Assembly: GCA_902386255.1 (NCBI GenBank)
Contig: CABMII010000035.1
Span: 1 to 34,507 of the forward strand
Origin: an uncultured archaeon
Lineage (GTDB): Archaea; Halobacteriota; Methanosarcinia; Methanosarcinales; Methanoperedenaceae
Direction: 5' to 3'
DNA length: 34,507 bases
Shown here: one piece after another, positions 23,211 through 31,714 of the stretch
How the letters are laid out: the number at the start of each line of letters is the position of its first letter
Numbering within the stretch: position 1 is the stretch's first letter
Notes under the pieces: generated by a model
What the model saw: the letters and a program-made list of their open reading frames with translations, nothing else
The model's database searches: none
Told to the model about the DNA's origin: nothing
Position numbers and translations under genes: made by a program

Positions 23211-24413
23211 ATGACAATCTACTCCCATTCCCGATTATCCGCTTTTGAGACATGCCCGCTTCAATACCGCCTGAGATATGTGGATAAAATAAAAATCGAT
23301 GAGAGTGAAACCATTGAAGCTTTCATGGGTTCGAGAGTACATGAAACGCTTGAGAAACTCTATAAAGACCTTCGCCTATCAAAACCCAACTCACTGGATG
23401 AGCTTCTTTCTTTTTATAACGATGTGTGGGTCAAGAACTATTCGGATGATATCAAAATTGTAAAACAAGGCTATGCTCCCGGGAATTATAAGGACACAGG
23501 CGCCAAATGCATCAGCGAGTATTATGCGCGGTACCAGCCCTTCAATGACGGGAAGACACTGGGCATTGAGCAGATGATTGCAATCGATATCGAAGGTTAT
23601 AAGCTCAGGGGATTTATCGACAGGCTCTCATCAAGCCGCGACGGGGTATATGAAATTCATGACTACAAAACCTCACAATACCTGCCGCAGCAATCGCATT
23701 TTGACTCGGACAGGCAGCTTGCGCTTTACCAGATCGGCGTGCAGGAAATGTTCGGGGATGTAAAGGAGGTCGACCTTATCTGGCATTATCTTGTATTTGA
23801 CAGGGAGATAAAATCAAAACGGCAGCCGCATGACTTGGCGGAACTCAGGTCGGGGATTGTAAAGCTGATAGAGACTATCGAACGGGCTGAAAAAGAAAAT
23901 GATTTCGAGGCAGAAGAAAGCGGCCTGTGCGACTGGTGCGATTACCAGTCCCTATGCCCGAAACGAATGCATCTGGTGAGAACCGGCCAGATGCCGCTTA
24001 ATAAATACCTGGAAGACCCGGGCGTTCTGCTTGTGAACCGGTACGTTGAGAAATCAATGGAGAAAAAAAAGCTGATTGATAATATAGATGCAGAGCTTGA
24101 ATTATTGAAAGATGCGATTGTCGCCTATGCAAAAAGGGAAGGAGTGGAAATCATCCGCGGCAATGATAAGAAATTACGTGTTAAGATCGAAGAAAAGCCG
24201 CATTTTCCAGCAAAAGAGGAAACGGAAAGAGAGCAGCTTGATGCAATTATCAAAAAAGCAGGGAAATGGGAAGAGGTCTCGGACCTGAATGTTCATGCTC
24301 TTTCAAAGGTTTTGACCGGATGGAGCCCCGAACTCATTGGAAAAATCCGGGAGTTCCAGAAAATGCAAGAGTCCTGCAGGATTTATATTTCGAATTTGAA
24401 GGAACGGGAATAG
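23211..24413 (+). CDS. RecB-family PD-(D/E)XK exonuclease, Fe-S type
   Basis: The 400-aa protein is a PDDEXK_1/RecB-like nuclease. SHSRLSAFETCPLQYRLRYV at the start supplies the first cysteine, and GSRVHETLEKLY the conserved His. LRGFIDRL and EIHDYKTSQ give the D...ExK-type active site (IDR Asp and DYK Lys near residues 139 and 155). LCDWCDYQSLC near residue 245 completes a probable 4Fe-4S cluster, as in Cas4/AddB-like enzymes. The C-terminal 150 residues are helical and charged. Such proteins process DNA ends. It is not near any cas gene in this window. An AT-rich TATA box suggests a leaderless start at 23211. Confidence 0.85.
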   Translation: MTIYSHSRLSAFETCPLQYRLRYVDKIKIDESETIEAFMGSRVHETLEKLYKDLRLSKPNSLDELLSFYNDVWVKNYSDDIKIVKQGYAPGNYKDTGAKCISEYYARYQPFNDGKTLGIEQMIAIDIEGYKLRGFIDRLSSSRDGVYEIHDYKTSQYLPQQSHFDSDRQLALYQIGVQEMFGDVKEVDLIWHYLVFDREIKSKRQPHDLAELRSGIVKLIETIERAEKENDFEAEESGLCDWCDYQSLCPKRMHLVRTGQMPLNKYLEDPGVLLVNRYVEKSMEKKKLIDNIDAELELLKDAIVAYAKREGVEIIRGNDKKLRVKIEEKPHFPAKEETEREQLDAIIKKAGKWEEVSDLNVHALSKVLTGWSPELIGKIREFQKMQESCRIYISNLKERE

Positions 24414-24448
24414 TTCATCTTCAGAATTCCAGCAATAAGTTTTTAAGA

Positions 24449-24955
24449 ATGCCTGACGATTACAAGGTAAATATGAGACGCATGTATCACCAGTTCCCAA
24501 CAAACCCTGAATTTGAGCGAAAATATAATTTCAAAGAAGACCTGCCATATATTGTCAGAACAATGGCAGGAATGGACGGACAATCCGGAGAATTCATTAC
24601 GGATGGCCCGGATAAGAAAGGCCGCCCCATAAAAGCCAAAAGGAGCATTAATATTGAAATCACGGACAGGAGCGTTGATTTCTATCCTCTCAACAATAGC
24701 ACAATTAATTCAGTCCTCAAAAACGTGGAATCCGAAGGGATAATTGATTTCAAAGTGACCCTGCAGTATTCTTTTCTCAATGATAAGTTTGACCGCATCC
24801 CATTCAAGGGAGATTCATATCTTGTCAGGACAGGCCTTGAAGATGGGGTACTTACCTTAAAGGTGCATAATATCGATGGCCTCGGAAGGACCGAAAGTGA
24901 AAGGATAGCAGATACTATTGTTGAAGAAATAGTAAAAAATGCCCCCAATGTTTGA
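24449..24955 (+). CDS. Conserved protein of unknown function
   Basis: The 168-aa protein is not recognised. It is polar and beta-rich (ITDGPDKKGRPIKAKRSINIEITDRSVDFYPL, SYLVRTGLEDGVLTLKVHNIDGLGR) and ends in a helix (SERIADTIVEEIVKN). A frame extends back into the nuclease gene, but I begin at the ATG at 24449, the first after the nuclease stop. An ATG at 24473 with AAGGTAA just upstream is an equally good choice. It lies 36 bp after the RecB-family gene and 24 bp before the DUF2240 gene, so a shared transcript is likely. Confidence 0.65.
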   Translation: MPDDYKVNMRRMYHQFPTNPEFERKYNFKEDLPYIVRTMAGMDGQSGEFITDGPDKKGRPIKAKRSINIEITDRSVDFYPLNNSTINSVLKNVESEGIIDFKVTLQYSFLNDKFDRIPFKGDSYLVRTGLEDGVLTLKVHNIDGLGRTESERIADTIVEEIVKNAPNV

Positions 24956-24978
24956 TGAACCCGTAGGATTGATTAGTA

Positions 24979-25455
24979 ATGGGTCCATCTGACCTTACCT
25001 ATACTGTTTCAATGCCTTTTTTGAGAAAAGGAAAAGATGCGTTAAAAGAGAGCGAATTCGTGCTTGCCCTTTCTATTGATTTGAAATGGTTCACTCCTGA
25101 GCAGGCGAAAAACGTATTGAAAGATGCTGAAAAGTCAGGTCTTTTAAAAAGACAGGGAGAACTGGTCTGCCCTGCTTTTGATATAACAGGTGTTGAAATC
25201 CCGTCCGGATTCAAGCCTGAACCTGCGACTTTTGAGAAAAAAACCATCTTTGACAGGATACTTGAGCGCATAATACTCAAAACAGGAATAGAAAAGCGCA
25301 AAGTAATAGCGCTGATAAATAAGAAACAGGAAGACCTTGGAAAACAGGTGCTGATAGAGGTCAGCGCCATTCTCGTTGCGCTTGAGCACGGGACAATAGT
25401 GGATGACCTCATCGATGAGGAATATGGAGTTTTAATTAACCCTTCGTCTTCTTAG
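24979..25455 (+). CDS. DUF2240 family archaeal protein
   Basis: The 158-aa protein matches DUF2240: MPFLRKGKDALKESEFVLALSIDLKWFTPEQAKNVL, GLLKRQGELVCPAFD and VEIPSGFKPEP. The N-terminal half resembles a winged helix. It is an archaeal family without established function. It follows the 168-aa gene by 23 bp. Its 3' end overlaps the converging rpoL gene by 20 bp. Confidence 0.8.
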   Translation: MGPSDLTYTVSMPFLRKGKDALKESEFVLALSIDLKWFTPEQAKNVLKDAEKSGLLKRQGELVCPAFDITGVEIPSGFKPEPATFEKKTIFDRILERIILKTGIEKRKVIALINKKQEDLGKQVLIEVSAILVALEHGTIVDDLIDEEYGVLINPSSS

Positions 25456-25714
25456 TAAATAATTTAATAAACTCGTCGCATTCCTTGACAATATCCTTGG
25501 ATGCTTTTTTGATCACATCAATCGGGTCTGCGCCATCTGTCCTCACAAAAAGCACAGGTTCGCTGATTGTCGGATGTTTTATATCGTACGTTGCTATCTC
25601 GACATGCTTGTTATCCAGTAAAGCAGTCTTCAGGATACCGAGCATCGTATGCGTCTCCCCTGTCACTTTGATATTTATTTCATTTTCTGTCTTATTGAGG
25701 ATTGTAAGTTCCAT
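25436..25714 (-). CDS. rpoL: DNA-directed RNA polymerase subunit L
   Basis: The 92-aa protein is the archaeal Rpb11/RpoL homologue, which pairs with RpoD in the polymerase assembly platform. Seen motifs include GETHTMLGILKTALLDNKHVEIATYDIKHPTISEPVLFVRT, diagnostic of the family. GGTGA lies about 5 nt upstream of the ATG, 8 bp after the csl4 stop, so the two are probably cotranscribed. The length is normal. Confidence 0.95.
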   Translation of the reverse strand: MELTILNKTENEINIKVTGETHTMLGILKTALLDNKHVEIATYDIKHPTISEPVLFVRTDGADPIDVIKKASKDIVKECDEFIKLFTKKTKG

Positions 25715-25722
25715 GATATCAC

Positions 25723-26463
25723 CTAAACAATTCCTGTCCCGTAATCCAAAGACACTTTTCTTGTTTCTGTTCTTTCACAATTAGGACATTTAAGTTTACC
25801 GTTGTCTATTTTCAGCACTGCCCTGCAATTGCCGCAATAGGCTTTCATGACGCCGAGTTCTTTATCGACTGTGGTTAAGCGCATATTCCGAAGGTCAATT
25901 ACCCGGGCTTTGACGATGTCAAACGGGGCAAATTCATTATACAATTCTTTCACGTATGCATCTTTGACGTTTGAAACGTGGATTGCTGCCTGGTCTGCAT
26001 TGACAATCTCCCGCTCTCCCTTTCCTTTTATCCCCGCAATCTCAACAAGTGCGACTGAATCTTTTACATCGGTAACCTGGCCTATTACGATATCGCCTAC
26101 CTGGATATGAGGCGGCGTATTGGTTACAGGAATAACTGAAATAGACCTGTCCTTCGTATTTATCTTAACAATTCCGCTGGCTGTAGCGTAAATATTCCCT
26201 TTATCCGCATACGTTCCGTTTCTGGGCGAATATTCCTCTGAAGTCCCGATAAGGTCTCCGGGCAAAACTGCTCTTGTTTTCTCCTTCGGCTCTTCCCTGA
26301 TCTCTTCTGATGGTTGCTCTGGCTTCTCTGGTTCTTCAGGCTGTTCTGTCTCTTCACCAGCCTCTTCAATTTCTTCTATTTCTTCCTCCAGCTCAAGCTC
26401 GCCTTCCTTTACTTCTTTGGGTTCCTCAGCATCGCTTTTCCCCAGCTTTCTCCTGTTTGTCAT
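25723..26463 (-). CDS. csl4: Exosome subunit Csl4 with acidic extension
   Basis: The 246-aa protein is the archaeal exosome cap subunit. VLPGDLIGTSEEY starts the N-terminal domain. The S1 domain follows (GDIVIGQVTDVKDSVALVEIAGIKG ... AAIHVSNVKDAYVKELYNEFAPFDIVKARVID). A C-terminal zinc ribbon (YCGNCRAVL ... KCPNCER) ends the protein. It binds RNA and recruits it to the Rrp41/42 core. Before the usual start lies an extra N-terminal segment of about 65 residues dominated by Glu and Pro, which I infer to be disordered. No Shine-Dalgarno is visible at the ATG. It lies upstream of rpoL. Confidence 0.93.
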   Translation of the reverse strand: MTNRRKLGKSDAEEPKEVKEGELELEEEIEEIEEAGEETEQPEEPEKPEQPSEEIREEPKEKTRAVLPGDLIGTSEEYSPRNGTYADKGNIYATASGIVKINTKDRSISVIPVTNTPPHIQVGDIVIGQVTDVKDSVALVEIAGIKGKGEREIVNADQAAIHVSNVKDAYVKELYNEFAPFDIVKARVIDLRNMRLTTVDKELGVMKAYCGNCRAVLKIDNGKLKCPNCERTETRKVSLDYGTGIV

Positions 26464-26486
26464 TTTCTTTCTTTTGATTCTAATAA

Positions 26487-27086
26487 TTATCCCTCTATTC
26501 GTTTCTCAATCCTGTATATCTCAACTTTTATGACCTTTATCTCCTTCGTATGAAACCTGAATATCCTCTTAATAGGAAAATCGATTACCTGATACTCTGT
26601 TATGACCGATGGGCTTATGAATTTTTTTATGAATTCCAGACTTCCGGCGTTATGTATGGAATAAACCACGCTGCTTACTTCGAGGGCTTTCCTCAAAAAA
26701 GGGCGGTCGCTTCCCTTAACCTGTGCGCCAAACGGTGGATTCATCACAACTGTATGCGCTTTCCCGCCAATATTTTCGATGCGGCTGCATACGAACTCGA
26801 CATCCGCGCCAAGTCTCTCTGCATTTGCCCGTGCAATCTCAAGAACTTCTTTATCATCATCAAAACCTATAACCTTTTCTGCTCCAAGGAGTTTTGCCCC
26901 GATTGCAAGTATTCCCCCGCCGCACCCGAGGTCATATACGGTATCAACGAGGTCTCCCCGCATGAAAGCAAAATGCAGAAGCTCAGCAGCGACTGTTGCC
27001 GGCGTGGAGTACTGCTCTTTATCAGGCTTCGGGGATTCAAAACCTTTGAGCCCTTCAAGCAAAATCTCAAGATTTTTTTGCTTCAT
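26487..27086 (-). CDS. METTL5-like RNA adenine methyltransferase
   Basis: The 199-aa protein has SAM motif I VYDLGCGGGILAIGAKLLGA, the acidic ribose-binding VIGFDDDKEVL, and the catalytic NPPFGAQVKGSDRPFL. NPPF and its neighbours match archaeal METTL5-type N6-adenine methyltransferases that act on small-subunit rRNA. Target is inferred. It starts one base after the stop of the preceding methyltransferase gene, in the minus-strand group ending at rpoL. Confidence 0.85.
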   Translation of the reverse strand: MKQKNLEILLEGLKGFESPKPDKEQYSTPATVAAELLHFAFMRGDLVDTVYDLGCGGGILAIGAKLLGAEKVIGFDDDKEVLEIARANAERLGADVEFVCSRIENIGGKAHTVVMNPPFGAQVKGSDRPFLRKALEVSSVVYSIHNAGSLEFIKKFISPSVITEYQVIDFPIKRIFRFHTKEIKVIKVEIYRIEKRIEG

Positions 27087-27087
27087 A

Positions 27088-27735
27088 TTATTTTTTAGCT
27101 GTAAAATGAATTGCAGGCAGCATGGCTTCCCCGTGAATTTTCATATTGTTAAAATACTGCCTTGCAAGATCTTTTATTAGTGTCCCGCCCTGCTCTTTTT
27201 CTTTTTTCACAAGATTTCCAAGCATCAACAGGTGCGACCTGGCAAAATCCTCGGGTATGACTATATCGCGTTTTACACTTTCTGCTGTTATCTCGCTGAA
27301 ACCGGATTCTGAGAGCATCCTGCTTACTTCTTCGAATTCATGCTGGAAAAGAGCGCCTGTGCTTTTCAGGAGTTCATTGAAAAAAAGGCTTGAGCGCTGT
27401 GCTTCGTTCTGTGCTGCCCATTGGGTTATCATGAAAGAAAAGCTTGAATCTTTGTCCAGAACCCTCGCTGCTTCATCAAAAGCGTACCTGAGAATGCCGG
27501 AGGGAATAAGGTCAAAGTAATGATATGAAACAACCGATTTGAATACTGAATTTTTAAATGGCAATAGCGCGGGTTTTATGAGAACAGCGCCTGTCATCTG
27601 CCTTTTTGTTGTAATCCCGAAAACAGCGGATGGTATCTCTTCTCCAAGCATTCCTCCGAAATCGAGAACGCGGACATCCGGCGTCAGGTTGATGCGTTTT
27701 ATGAATTCCTGCCTGTCTTTTTCTGCGTAGGGCAT
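27088..27735 (-). CDS. Class I SAM-dependent methyltransferase-like protein
   Basis: The 215-aa protein has a Rossmann methyltransferase shape: VRVLDFGGMLGEEI as a weakened motif I, SVVSYHYFDLIPSGILRYAFDEAARVLDKD in the motif IV to V region, and SGFSEITAESVKRDI at the end. The glycine-rich loop is reduced, so activity is less certain than for its METTL5-like neighbour. It lies 35 bp downstream of rtcB and 1 bp upstream of the METTL5-like gene, and is probably in one transcript. Confidence 0.7.
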   Translation of the reverse strand: MPYAEKDRQEFIKRINLTPDVRVLDFGGMLGEEIPSAVFGITTKRQMTGAVLIKPALLPFKNSVFKSVVSYHYFDLIPSGILRYAFDEAARVLDKDSSFSFMITQWAAQNEAQRSSLFFNELLKSTGALFQHEFEEVSRMLSESGFSEITAESVKRDIVIPEDFARSHLLMLGNLVKKEKEQGGTLIKDLARQYFNNMKIHGEAMLPAIHFTAKK

Positions 27736-27770
27736 ACTGCTCGGTATTAATATCCTCTACCCACTATAAT

Positions 27771-29234
27771 CTATCCCTTCGCCACTCCCATCGGCATAAG
27801 TTTCACGACTTTCCTGGCAATATCCAACTGATGCACCACATCCACCACTTCCTCACTTGGCTTATAAACCCCCGGCGCTTCTTCCGCTATTATGGACGGA
27901 TGCGTTGCCCTCACCGAGATGCCTCGAGCAGCCAATTCCTTTTGTATGGTCTCGCCGTAAAATTCCCGCTTTGCCGCCGCCCTGCTTGAGACCCTGCCCG
28001 AACCGTGGCATGCGCTTCCGAAAGTGAGTTCCATGGCTTTCTGTGTTCCGTGCAGCACAAACGAAGGCGTGCCCATGCTGCCCGGGATGAGAACAGGCTG
28101 GCCAACATTCCTGAATACCGCCGGAACATCCGGATGCCCTGGCGGGAATGCCCGCGTTGCACCTTTGCGGTGCACATACACCATCTTTTTCTCTCCATCG
28201 ATAACGTGTTCTTCAAGCTTGGCGACGTTATGCGCCACGTCATAGATGAGATTCATACCAAGGTCGTCCATATCGCGCCTGAAAAAGCGTGAAAACGCTT
28301 CCCTGACCCAGTGGGTAATGACCTGCCTGTTCGCCCATGCATAATTTGCACCCGCAGCCATGGCTTTAAAATAGTTCTGGCCTTCGGGCGATTCCGCAGG
28401 CGCGCATGCAAGCTGCCTGTCAGGAAGGACAATGCCGTATTTACGTGTGGCTTTATCAAGAATTTTCAGGTAATCATCGCAAATCTGGTGACCTGCGCCC
28501 CGCGAACCGCAGTGTACCATGACCGTGACCTGTCCTTTGTGAAGACCGAATACTTTCGCAACCTCTTCATCGTATACTTCATCCACGTACTGCACCTCAA
28601 GGAAATGATTGCCGCTGCCGAGTGTCCCGAATTGCGGTTTGCCACGGTTTCGCGCCTTCTCGCTCACTTTTGAGGGGTCTGCGATTTTCATGTAACCGTT
28701 CTCTTCGCAGTGCTCGATATCTTCCTTGACTCCGTACCCGCTTTCCACCGCCCATTTTGCTCCGTGCAGGAAGGCGTCTGTCAGTTCAGCGTCCGAGGCT
28801 CGAATCTTGCTTTTTGAACCCACGCCCGAGGGAATCTCATGGAAAAGAAGCTCAATAAGTTCTTTCACCCTTGGGCGAACTTCATCAGCAGTCAAATTCG
28901 TCCTGATTATACGCACGCCGCAGTTGATGTCGTATCCCACGCCGCCGGGGCTGATTATGCCTGTATTCCTGTCAAACGCCGCCACGCCGCCGATGGGAAA
29001 ACCGTAACCCGAATGGGCATCGGGCATCGCCATAGCGTATTTCTGGATGCCTGGAAGGGTTGCGACGTTGGCTGTCTGCTCAAGAGTATCGTGCTCAAGG
29101 CTCTCAAGTAGTTTCGAAGATACGAAAATGCGTCCGGGCACTCTCATGCCGGGCTTATAAGTCATGGGTATGTCCCACGTATAATCATTCACTTTTGTGA
29201 GGATACTTGCTGCATCTTTTCTTTCTTCAGGCAT
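27771..29234 (-). CDS. rtcB: RNA ligase RtcB (tRNA splicing)
   Basis: The 487-aa protein is RtcB, which joins 2',3'-cyclic phosphate or 3'-phosphate ends to 5'-OH ends, mainly in tRNA splicing, using GTP and Mn. Visible landmarks are [12 protein letters not shown] (D102, C105), the metal-binding [11 protein letters not shown] and [11 protein letters not shown], and ACHGSGR (H410, guanylylated). The length is that of a full ligase and there is no intein, which many archaeal RtcB genes carry. Archease is just upstream in the same direction (280 bp away). Confidence 0.97.
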   Translation of the reverse strand: MPEERKDAASILTKVNDYTWDIPMTYKPGMRVPGRIFVSSKLLESLEHDTLEQTANVATLPGIQKYAMAMPDAHSGYGFPIGGVAAFDRNTGIISPGGVGYDINCGVRIIRTNLTADEVRPRVKELIELLFHEIPSGVGSKSKIRASDAELTDAFLHGAKWAVESGYGVKEDIEHCEENGYMKIADPSKVSEKARNRGKPQFGTLGSGNHFLEVQYVDEVYDEEVAKVFGLHKGQVTVMVHCGSRGAGHQICDDYLKILDKATRKYGIVLPDRQLACAPAESPEGQNYFKAMAAGANYAWANRQVITHWVREAFSRFFRRDMDDLGMNLIYDVAHNVAKLEEHVIDGEKKMVYVHRKGATRAFPPGHPDVPAVFRNVGQPVLIPGSMGTPSFVLHGTQKAMELTFGSACHGSGRVSSRAAAKREFYGETIQKELAARGISVRATHPSIIAEEAPGVYKPSEEVVDVVHQLDIARKVVKLMPMGVAKG

Positions 29235-29485
29235 GGTAATCTTCCGGTAATTCTTGTTTTAATATTATATCTGCAAAGCTATTAAGTCTGGTGTTTTTAA
29301 TGGGCAGTCTAACTGCAATCCTCTCCATCAAGAAAATTGCTTGCCGGAAAGATTCATATGATTGTCATTATTAAGATTGGATGGGCAGGCGAAAGGGATT
29401 GATGGCGATGGTTCGATATAAAAACATACACCTGCCCCAAATTAAAATAATATTTTAATATACTTGAATTAGCAAGTGATTAGGA

Positions 29486-29504
29486 CATATGTTTCTAACA
29501 TATG
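29486..29504. other. Perfect 8-bp hairpin after archease
   Basis: CATATGTT and AACATATG flank a 3-base loop 10 bp past the archease stop on the minus strand. There is no T-run, so it may be a weak terminator, an RNA-processing site, or an operator for rtcB about 250 bp downstream. Confidence 0.4.
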
Positions 29505-29514
29505 CTACATTCCT

Positions 29515-29961
29515 TCAAGTATCTACAACAACCTGAACCCAAAATCCGCCATCATCTTGCTGGACCTCAAGCTCATGAAGCGTCACGGCTTTGACCTGTG
29601 TATCAAACCTGTGGCGGGAAAGGTCGATAGGTTCCCCCCATGCCTCCGCGGTTAAAGAAAAGCCCTCGCCAGTCTTTTCAATCCGTTCTATCTTAAATTC
29701 ACAGAATACGATCCCATCCACTTCAAACAGGTACAACAATTCGGACAGCCACTCGGCAAGCAACATTTTAATATCCGGGGATGTTATCTCAATTTTCCTT
29801 AATTCTTTAGCTTCAAGCCCGGAAGTATCAACCATCACATTGAACATCGCCAGCGCAGCATTCTCAAAAGCCTCTTCCATCGTGGACCCGTACGCCCTGA
29901 ACTTGGCATCAGCTATATGGTAAAGAAATTCGTATTTTTTTTCATTCCTTTCCCTTTGCAT
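29515..29961 (-). CDS. Archease, RtcB activator
   Basis: The 148-aa protein is an archease: YEFLYHIADAKFRAYGSTMEEAFENAALAMFNVMVD, LLAEWLSELLYLFEVDGIVF and TLHELEVQQDDGGFWVQVVVDT. The metal-binding Asp and His (ADAKFRA, D18, and the final D of VDT) are in place. It stimulates guanylylation and turnover of RtcB, encoded next on the same strand. Its start is 2 bp after the winged-helix gene stop, so it is probably co-translated. Confidence 0.95.
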   Translation of the reverse strand: MQRERNEKKYEFLYHIADAKFRAYGSTMEEAFENAALAMFNVMVDTSGLEAKELRKIEITSPDIKMLLAEWLSELLYLFEVDGIVFCEFKIERIEKTGEGFSLTAEAWGEPIDLSRHRFDTQVKAVTLHELEVQQDDGGFWVQVVVDT

Positions 29962-29963
29962 TA

Positions 29964-30266
29964 TTATCCAAAACCAATCCGTTTGATTTCTTCTGTCATT
30001 TCCCCTATCTTTTCAAGCTCGGATTTAAACTGCAAATATGCTTCTTCTGCCGATTTTGCAGCTACGGCGCCCTGCGTTGAAGGAGTTATTAATCCCTCCT
30101 GCTCAAGAACACGAAGGGAATACCTTACAAGATGTTCCGGTATACCCGTTTCCAGAGAGAGTTTCATGATTCCGATAGGCCCGACATCTATCACTTTTTT
30201 CAGCACGATTATGTGTCTTTTTAATAATTCCAGTTCATGCAGCACTCTTCGGGTAAGCATAATCAT
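29964..30266 (-). CDS. Small winged-helix protein
   Basis: The 100-aa protein contains a winged-helix core: RRVLHELELLKRHIIVLKKVIDVGPIGIMKLSLETGIPEHLVRYSLRVLEQEGLITPS, then an amphipathic C-terminal helix. It is of the archaeal type with unknown target. The first ATG (30266) or the third codon (30260) could be the start. It precedes archease by 2 bp. It may regulate the RtcB/archease genes, but nothing shows this directly. Confidence 0.75.
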   Translation of the reverse strand: MIMLTRRVLHELELLKRHIIVLKKVIDVGPIGIMKLSLETGIPEHLVRYSLRVLEQEGLITPSTQGAVAAKSAEEAYLQFKSELEKIGEMTEEIKRIGFG

Positions 30267-30329
30267 TTAGAGTTGTAACTATGAGAATATGTAATTTGGC
30301 ATTAAAAGAGGGGTTGTATAATTAAAAAC

Positions 30330-30376
30330 CAAACAAAAATTCTTTGCGGCCTTTGCATCTTTATAACTGCAAAGGC
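30330..30376 (-). terminator. Hairpin terminator of the ribosomal operon
   Basis: On the minus strand GCCTTTGCA and TGCAAAGGC form a perfect 9-bp stem (30349-30376) with a 10-base loop, 25 bases after the S27ae stop. A short T-rich segment (AATTTTTG, about 30335-30342) follows. It is placed to end the operon starting at aif2g. Confidence 0.6.
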
Positions 30377-30401
30377 GCAGGGAGCGCAAATACAAAAAAA
30401 A

Positions 30402-30551
30402 TTATTTCTTGAACTCGGTATAACCGCACTTACCGCATGCAAGGCGGTTCTTGTGCTCGCCAAGGAACACGCCGGGCCCACATCTGGGACATGACGGTTT
30501 TATCCTTTTCGCTTTATTCCCGCTTATTTCATAAAATTCATTAACTGCCAT
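30402..30551 (-). CDS. rps27ae: 30S ribosomal protein S27ae
   Basis: A 49-aa frame begins [18 protein letters not shown] and has the zinc-ribbon pattern [10 protein letters not shown]...[11 protein letters not shown], that of archaeal S27ae (eukaryotic ubiquitin-fused S27a). It is a structural protein of the small subunit. It was too short to be seen by simple length-limited searches. It follows rps24e with a 5-bp gap and is last in the operon, with a hairpin terminator beyond it. Confidence 0.95.
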   Translation of the reverse strand: MAVNEFYEISGNKAKRIKPSCPRCGPGVFLGEHKNRLACGKCGYTEFKK

Positions 30552-30556
30552 TAAAA

Positions 30557-30985
30557 TCACTTCTTTTCAGGTTTTTTCTTTTCTTCTGATTTAGCTTCTA
30601 CTTTGGTTTCAGCTTTCGGCTTAGCTTCTGGTTTTGCTTCTGCCTTAGGCTCGGCTTTAACTTCAGCTTCTTTGGCCGCAGGTGCAGCCGGAGCCGCTTC
30701 GCCTTCTTTTACCTTAGGTGCATCCCTTGCAACAAGATGCTCATGAGCCAGCTGTTTTAAGCGCTCTTCGGTCTGGTAGATACATGCTGTTCCTGCCAAT
30801 TCCTGTTTTCCATAAGCCGTTTCAAGACACTCTATCACGATTAACTCGGGTTTTGAATTCAGCAGCGCTGCAAGTTTGCCCTTGACCTCAATCCTTGAGG
30901 GAGTCACTTTGTCCTTTACTTTTAACGATATCTCTCTTCTTTTCAATATGGGATTTGTCTTATCTTTGATAATCTGAACTTCCAT
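30557..30985 (-). CDS. rps24e: 30S ribosomal protein S24e with charged tail
   Basis: The 142-aa protein has the S24e core in its first 100 residues ([43 protein letters not shown]). Residues from about 95 onward form a low-complexity tail of Ala, Lys, Glu and Pro ([17 protein letters not shown]). Similar tails occur in some archaeal ribosomal proteins and are probably unstructured. It starts 2 bp after the dephospho-CoA kinase stop. Confidence 0.93.
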   Translation of the reverse strand: MEVQIIKDKTNPILKRREISLKVKDKVTPSRIEVKGKLAALLNSKPELIVIECLETAYGKQELAGTACIYQTEERLKQLAHEHLVARDAPKVKEGEAAPAAPAAKEAEVKAEPKAEAKPEAKPKAETKVEAKSEEKKKPEKK

Positions 30986-30987
30986 TA

Positions 30988-31521
30988 TTAATTCTCCTTA
31001 CACTTCATTTTATCAAGCAATGATTGTATTTCTTTTTTCTTGTTTTCTGTAACTCGAACCAGTACCGCCCCTTTGTCAGGCAACCCATATATAATTACTG
31101 ATGAAATAGGCGCCATGGCAATCGACGGCAGGGCTGCAAGGTCTTCCTCGCCTTTTACAAATATCTGTACAGGTGTTTTGGATTCCATTGCCTTTCCGAT
31201 TTCCTGCAATAATTCCCCGGTGATTGTGCCTGGTGGGTTTTCAACTGTTATTGTTTTAAAATGCGCATGCCTTGTGCCTTTCATGATTTTATCGGAAGCT
31301 GGACCGCGTTTTGTCCTGTCATCCACAAAGGATATGTCAGGAACCAGCCCGACGGTCAGGAGATTGAATGTAACGATATCCCCTACAGAAATTATTTTGG
31401 AATATTTATGTAAATCTTTGACAATCTGCTTTGCATTTTCGATGCCGTCTCCCGGATAAAGTTCACCATGGAGTTTTCGAAGCTCCTCTCTTAACTCTTC
31501 AGGGAGGCAGTATCTTTTCAA
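30988..31521 (-). CDS. GTP-dependent dephospho-CoA kinase
   Basis: The 177-aa protein is DUF359, the archaeal GTP-dependent dephospho-CoA kinase that makes CoA in the last step of its synthesis and is unrelated to bacterial CoaE. Visible family features: SVGDIVTFNLLTVGLVPDISFVDDRTKRGP, ITVENPPGTITGELL, IFVKGEEDLAALPSIAMAP and VIIYGLPDKGAVLV. It sits 1 bp after spt4 and 2 bp before rps24e, the usual archaeal setting. Confidence 0.93.
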   Translation of the reverse strand: MKRYCLPEELREELRKLHGELYPGDGIENAKQIVKDLHKYSKIISVGDIVTFNLLTVGLVPDISFVDDRTKRGPASDKIMKGTRHAHFKTITVENPPGTITGELLQEIGKAMESKTPVQIFVKGEEDLAALPSIAMAPISSVIIYGLPDKGAVLVRVTENKKKEIQSLLDKMKCKEN

Positions 31522-31522
31522 G

Positions 31523-31714
31523 TTAGCGTACCTTCAATGCGTATGAACCAGCTAATTTAATATTAAGTTTTTTTGCGATCTGTGACTTTAGCGGGTCGAT
31601 TATCACAACATAACCGCTCCAATCAGTCGTAAAAGTAGTTGATTTGCAATCCTCACACGCTGTATACTTTTCCTTGATTAGTCGGTGACAATCTTTGCAA
31701 ACTCTCTCTGCCAT
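31523..31714 (-). CDS. spt4: Transcription elongation factor Spt4
   Basis: The 63-aa protein is archaeal Spt4 (RpoE''). A zinc finger with CKDCHRLI...CEDCKS is followed by WSGYVVIIDPLKSQIAKKL. It binds Spt5 and supports processive elongation. The start overlaps the rpoE' stop by one base as TAATG. Confidence 0.95.
   Translation of the reverse strand: MAERVCKDCHRLIKEKYTACEDCKSTTFTTDWSGYVVIIDPLKSQIAKKLNIKLAGSYALKVR

Noticed and set aside
24266-24448. N-terminal extension of the 168-aa gene into the nuclease gene
   Set aside because: It overlaps about 150 bp of the nuclease coding sequence, has Cys/Pro-rich unlike-protein content, and a better start follows the nuclease stop.
29382-29436. Possible structured RNA with GGGCAGG/CCTGCCC arms
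   Set aside because: Only a 7-bp stem around a large loop, with no supporting inner pairs, no C/D-box pattern and no terminator. Not enough to call.
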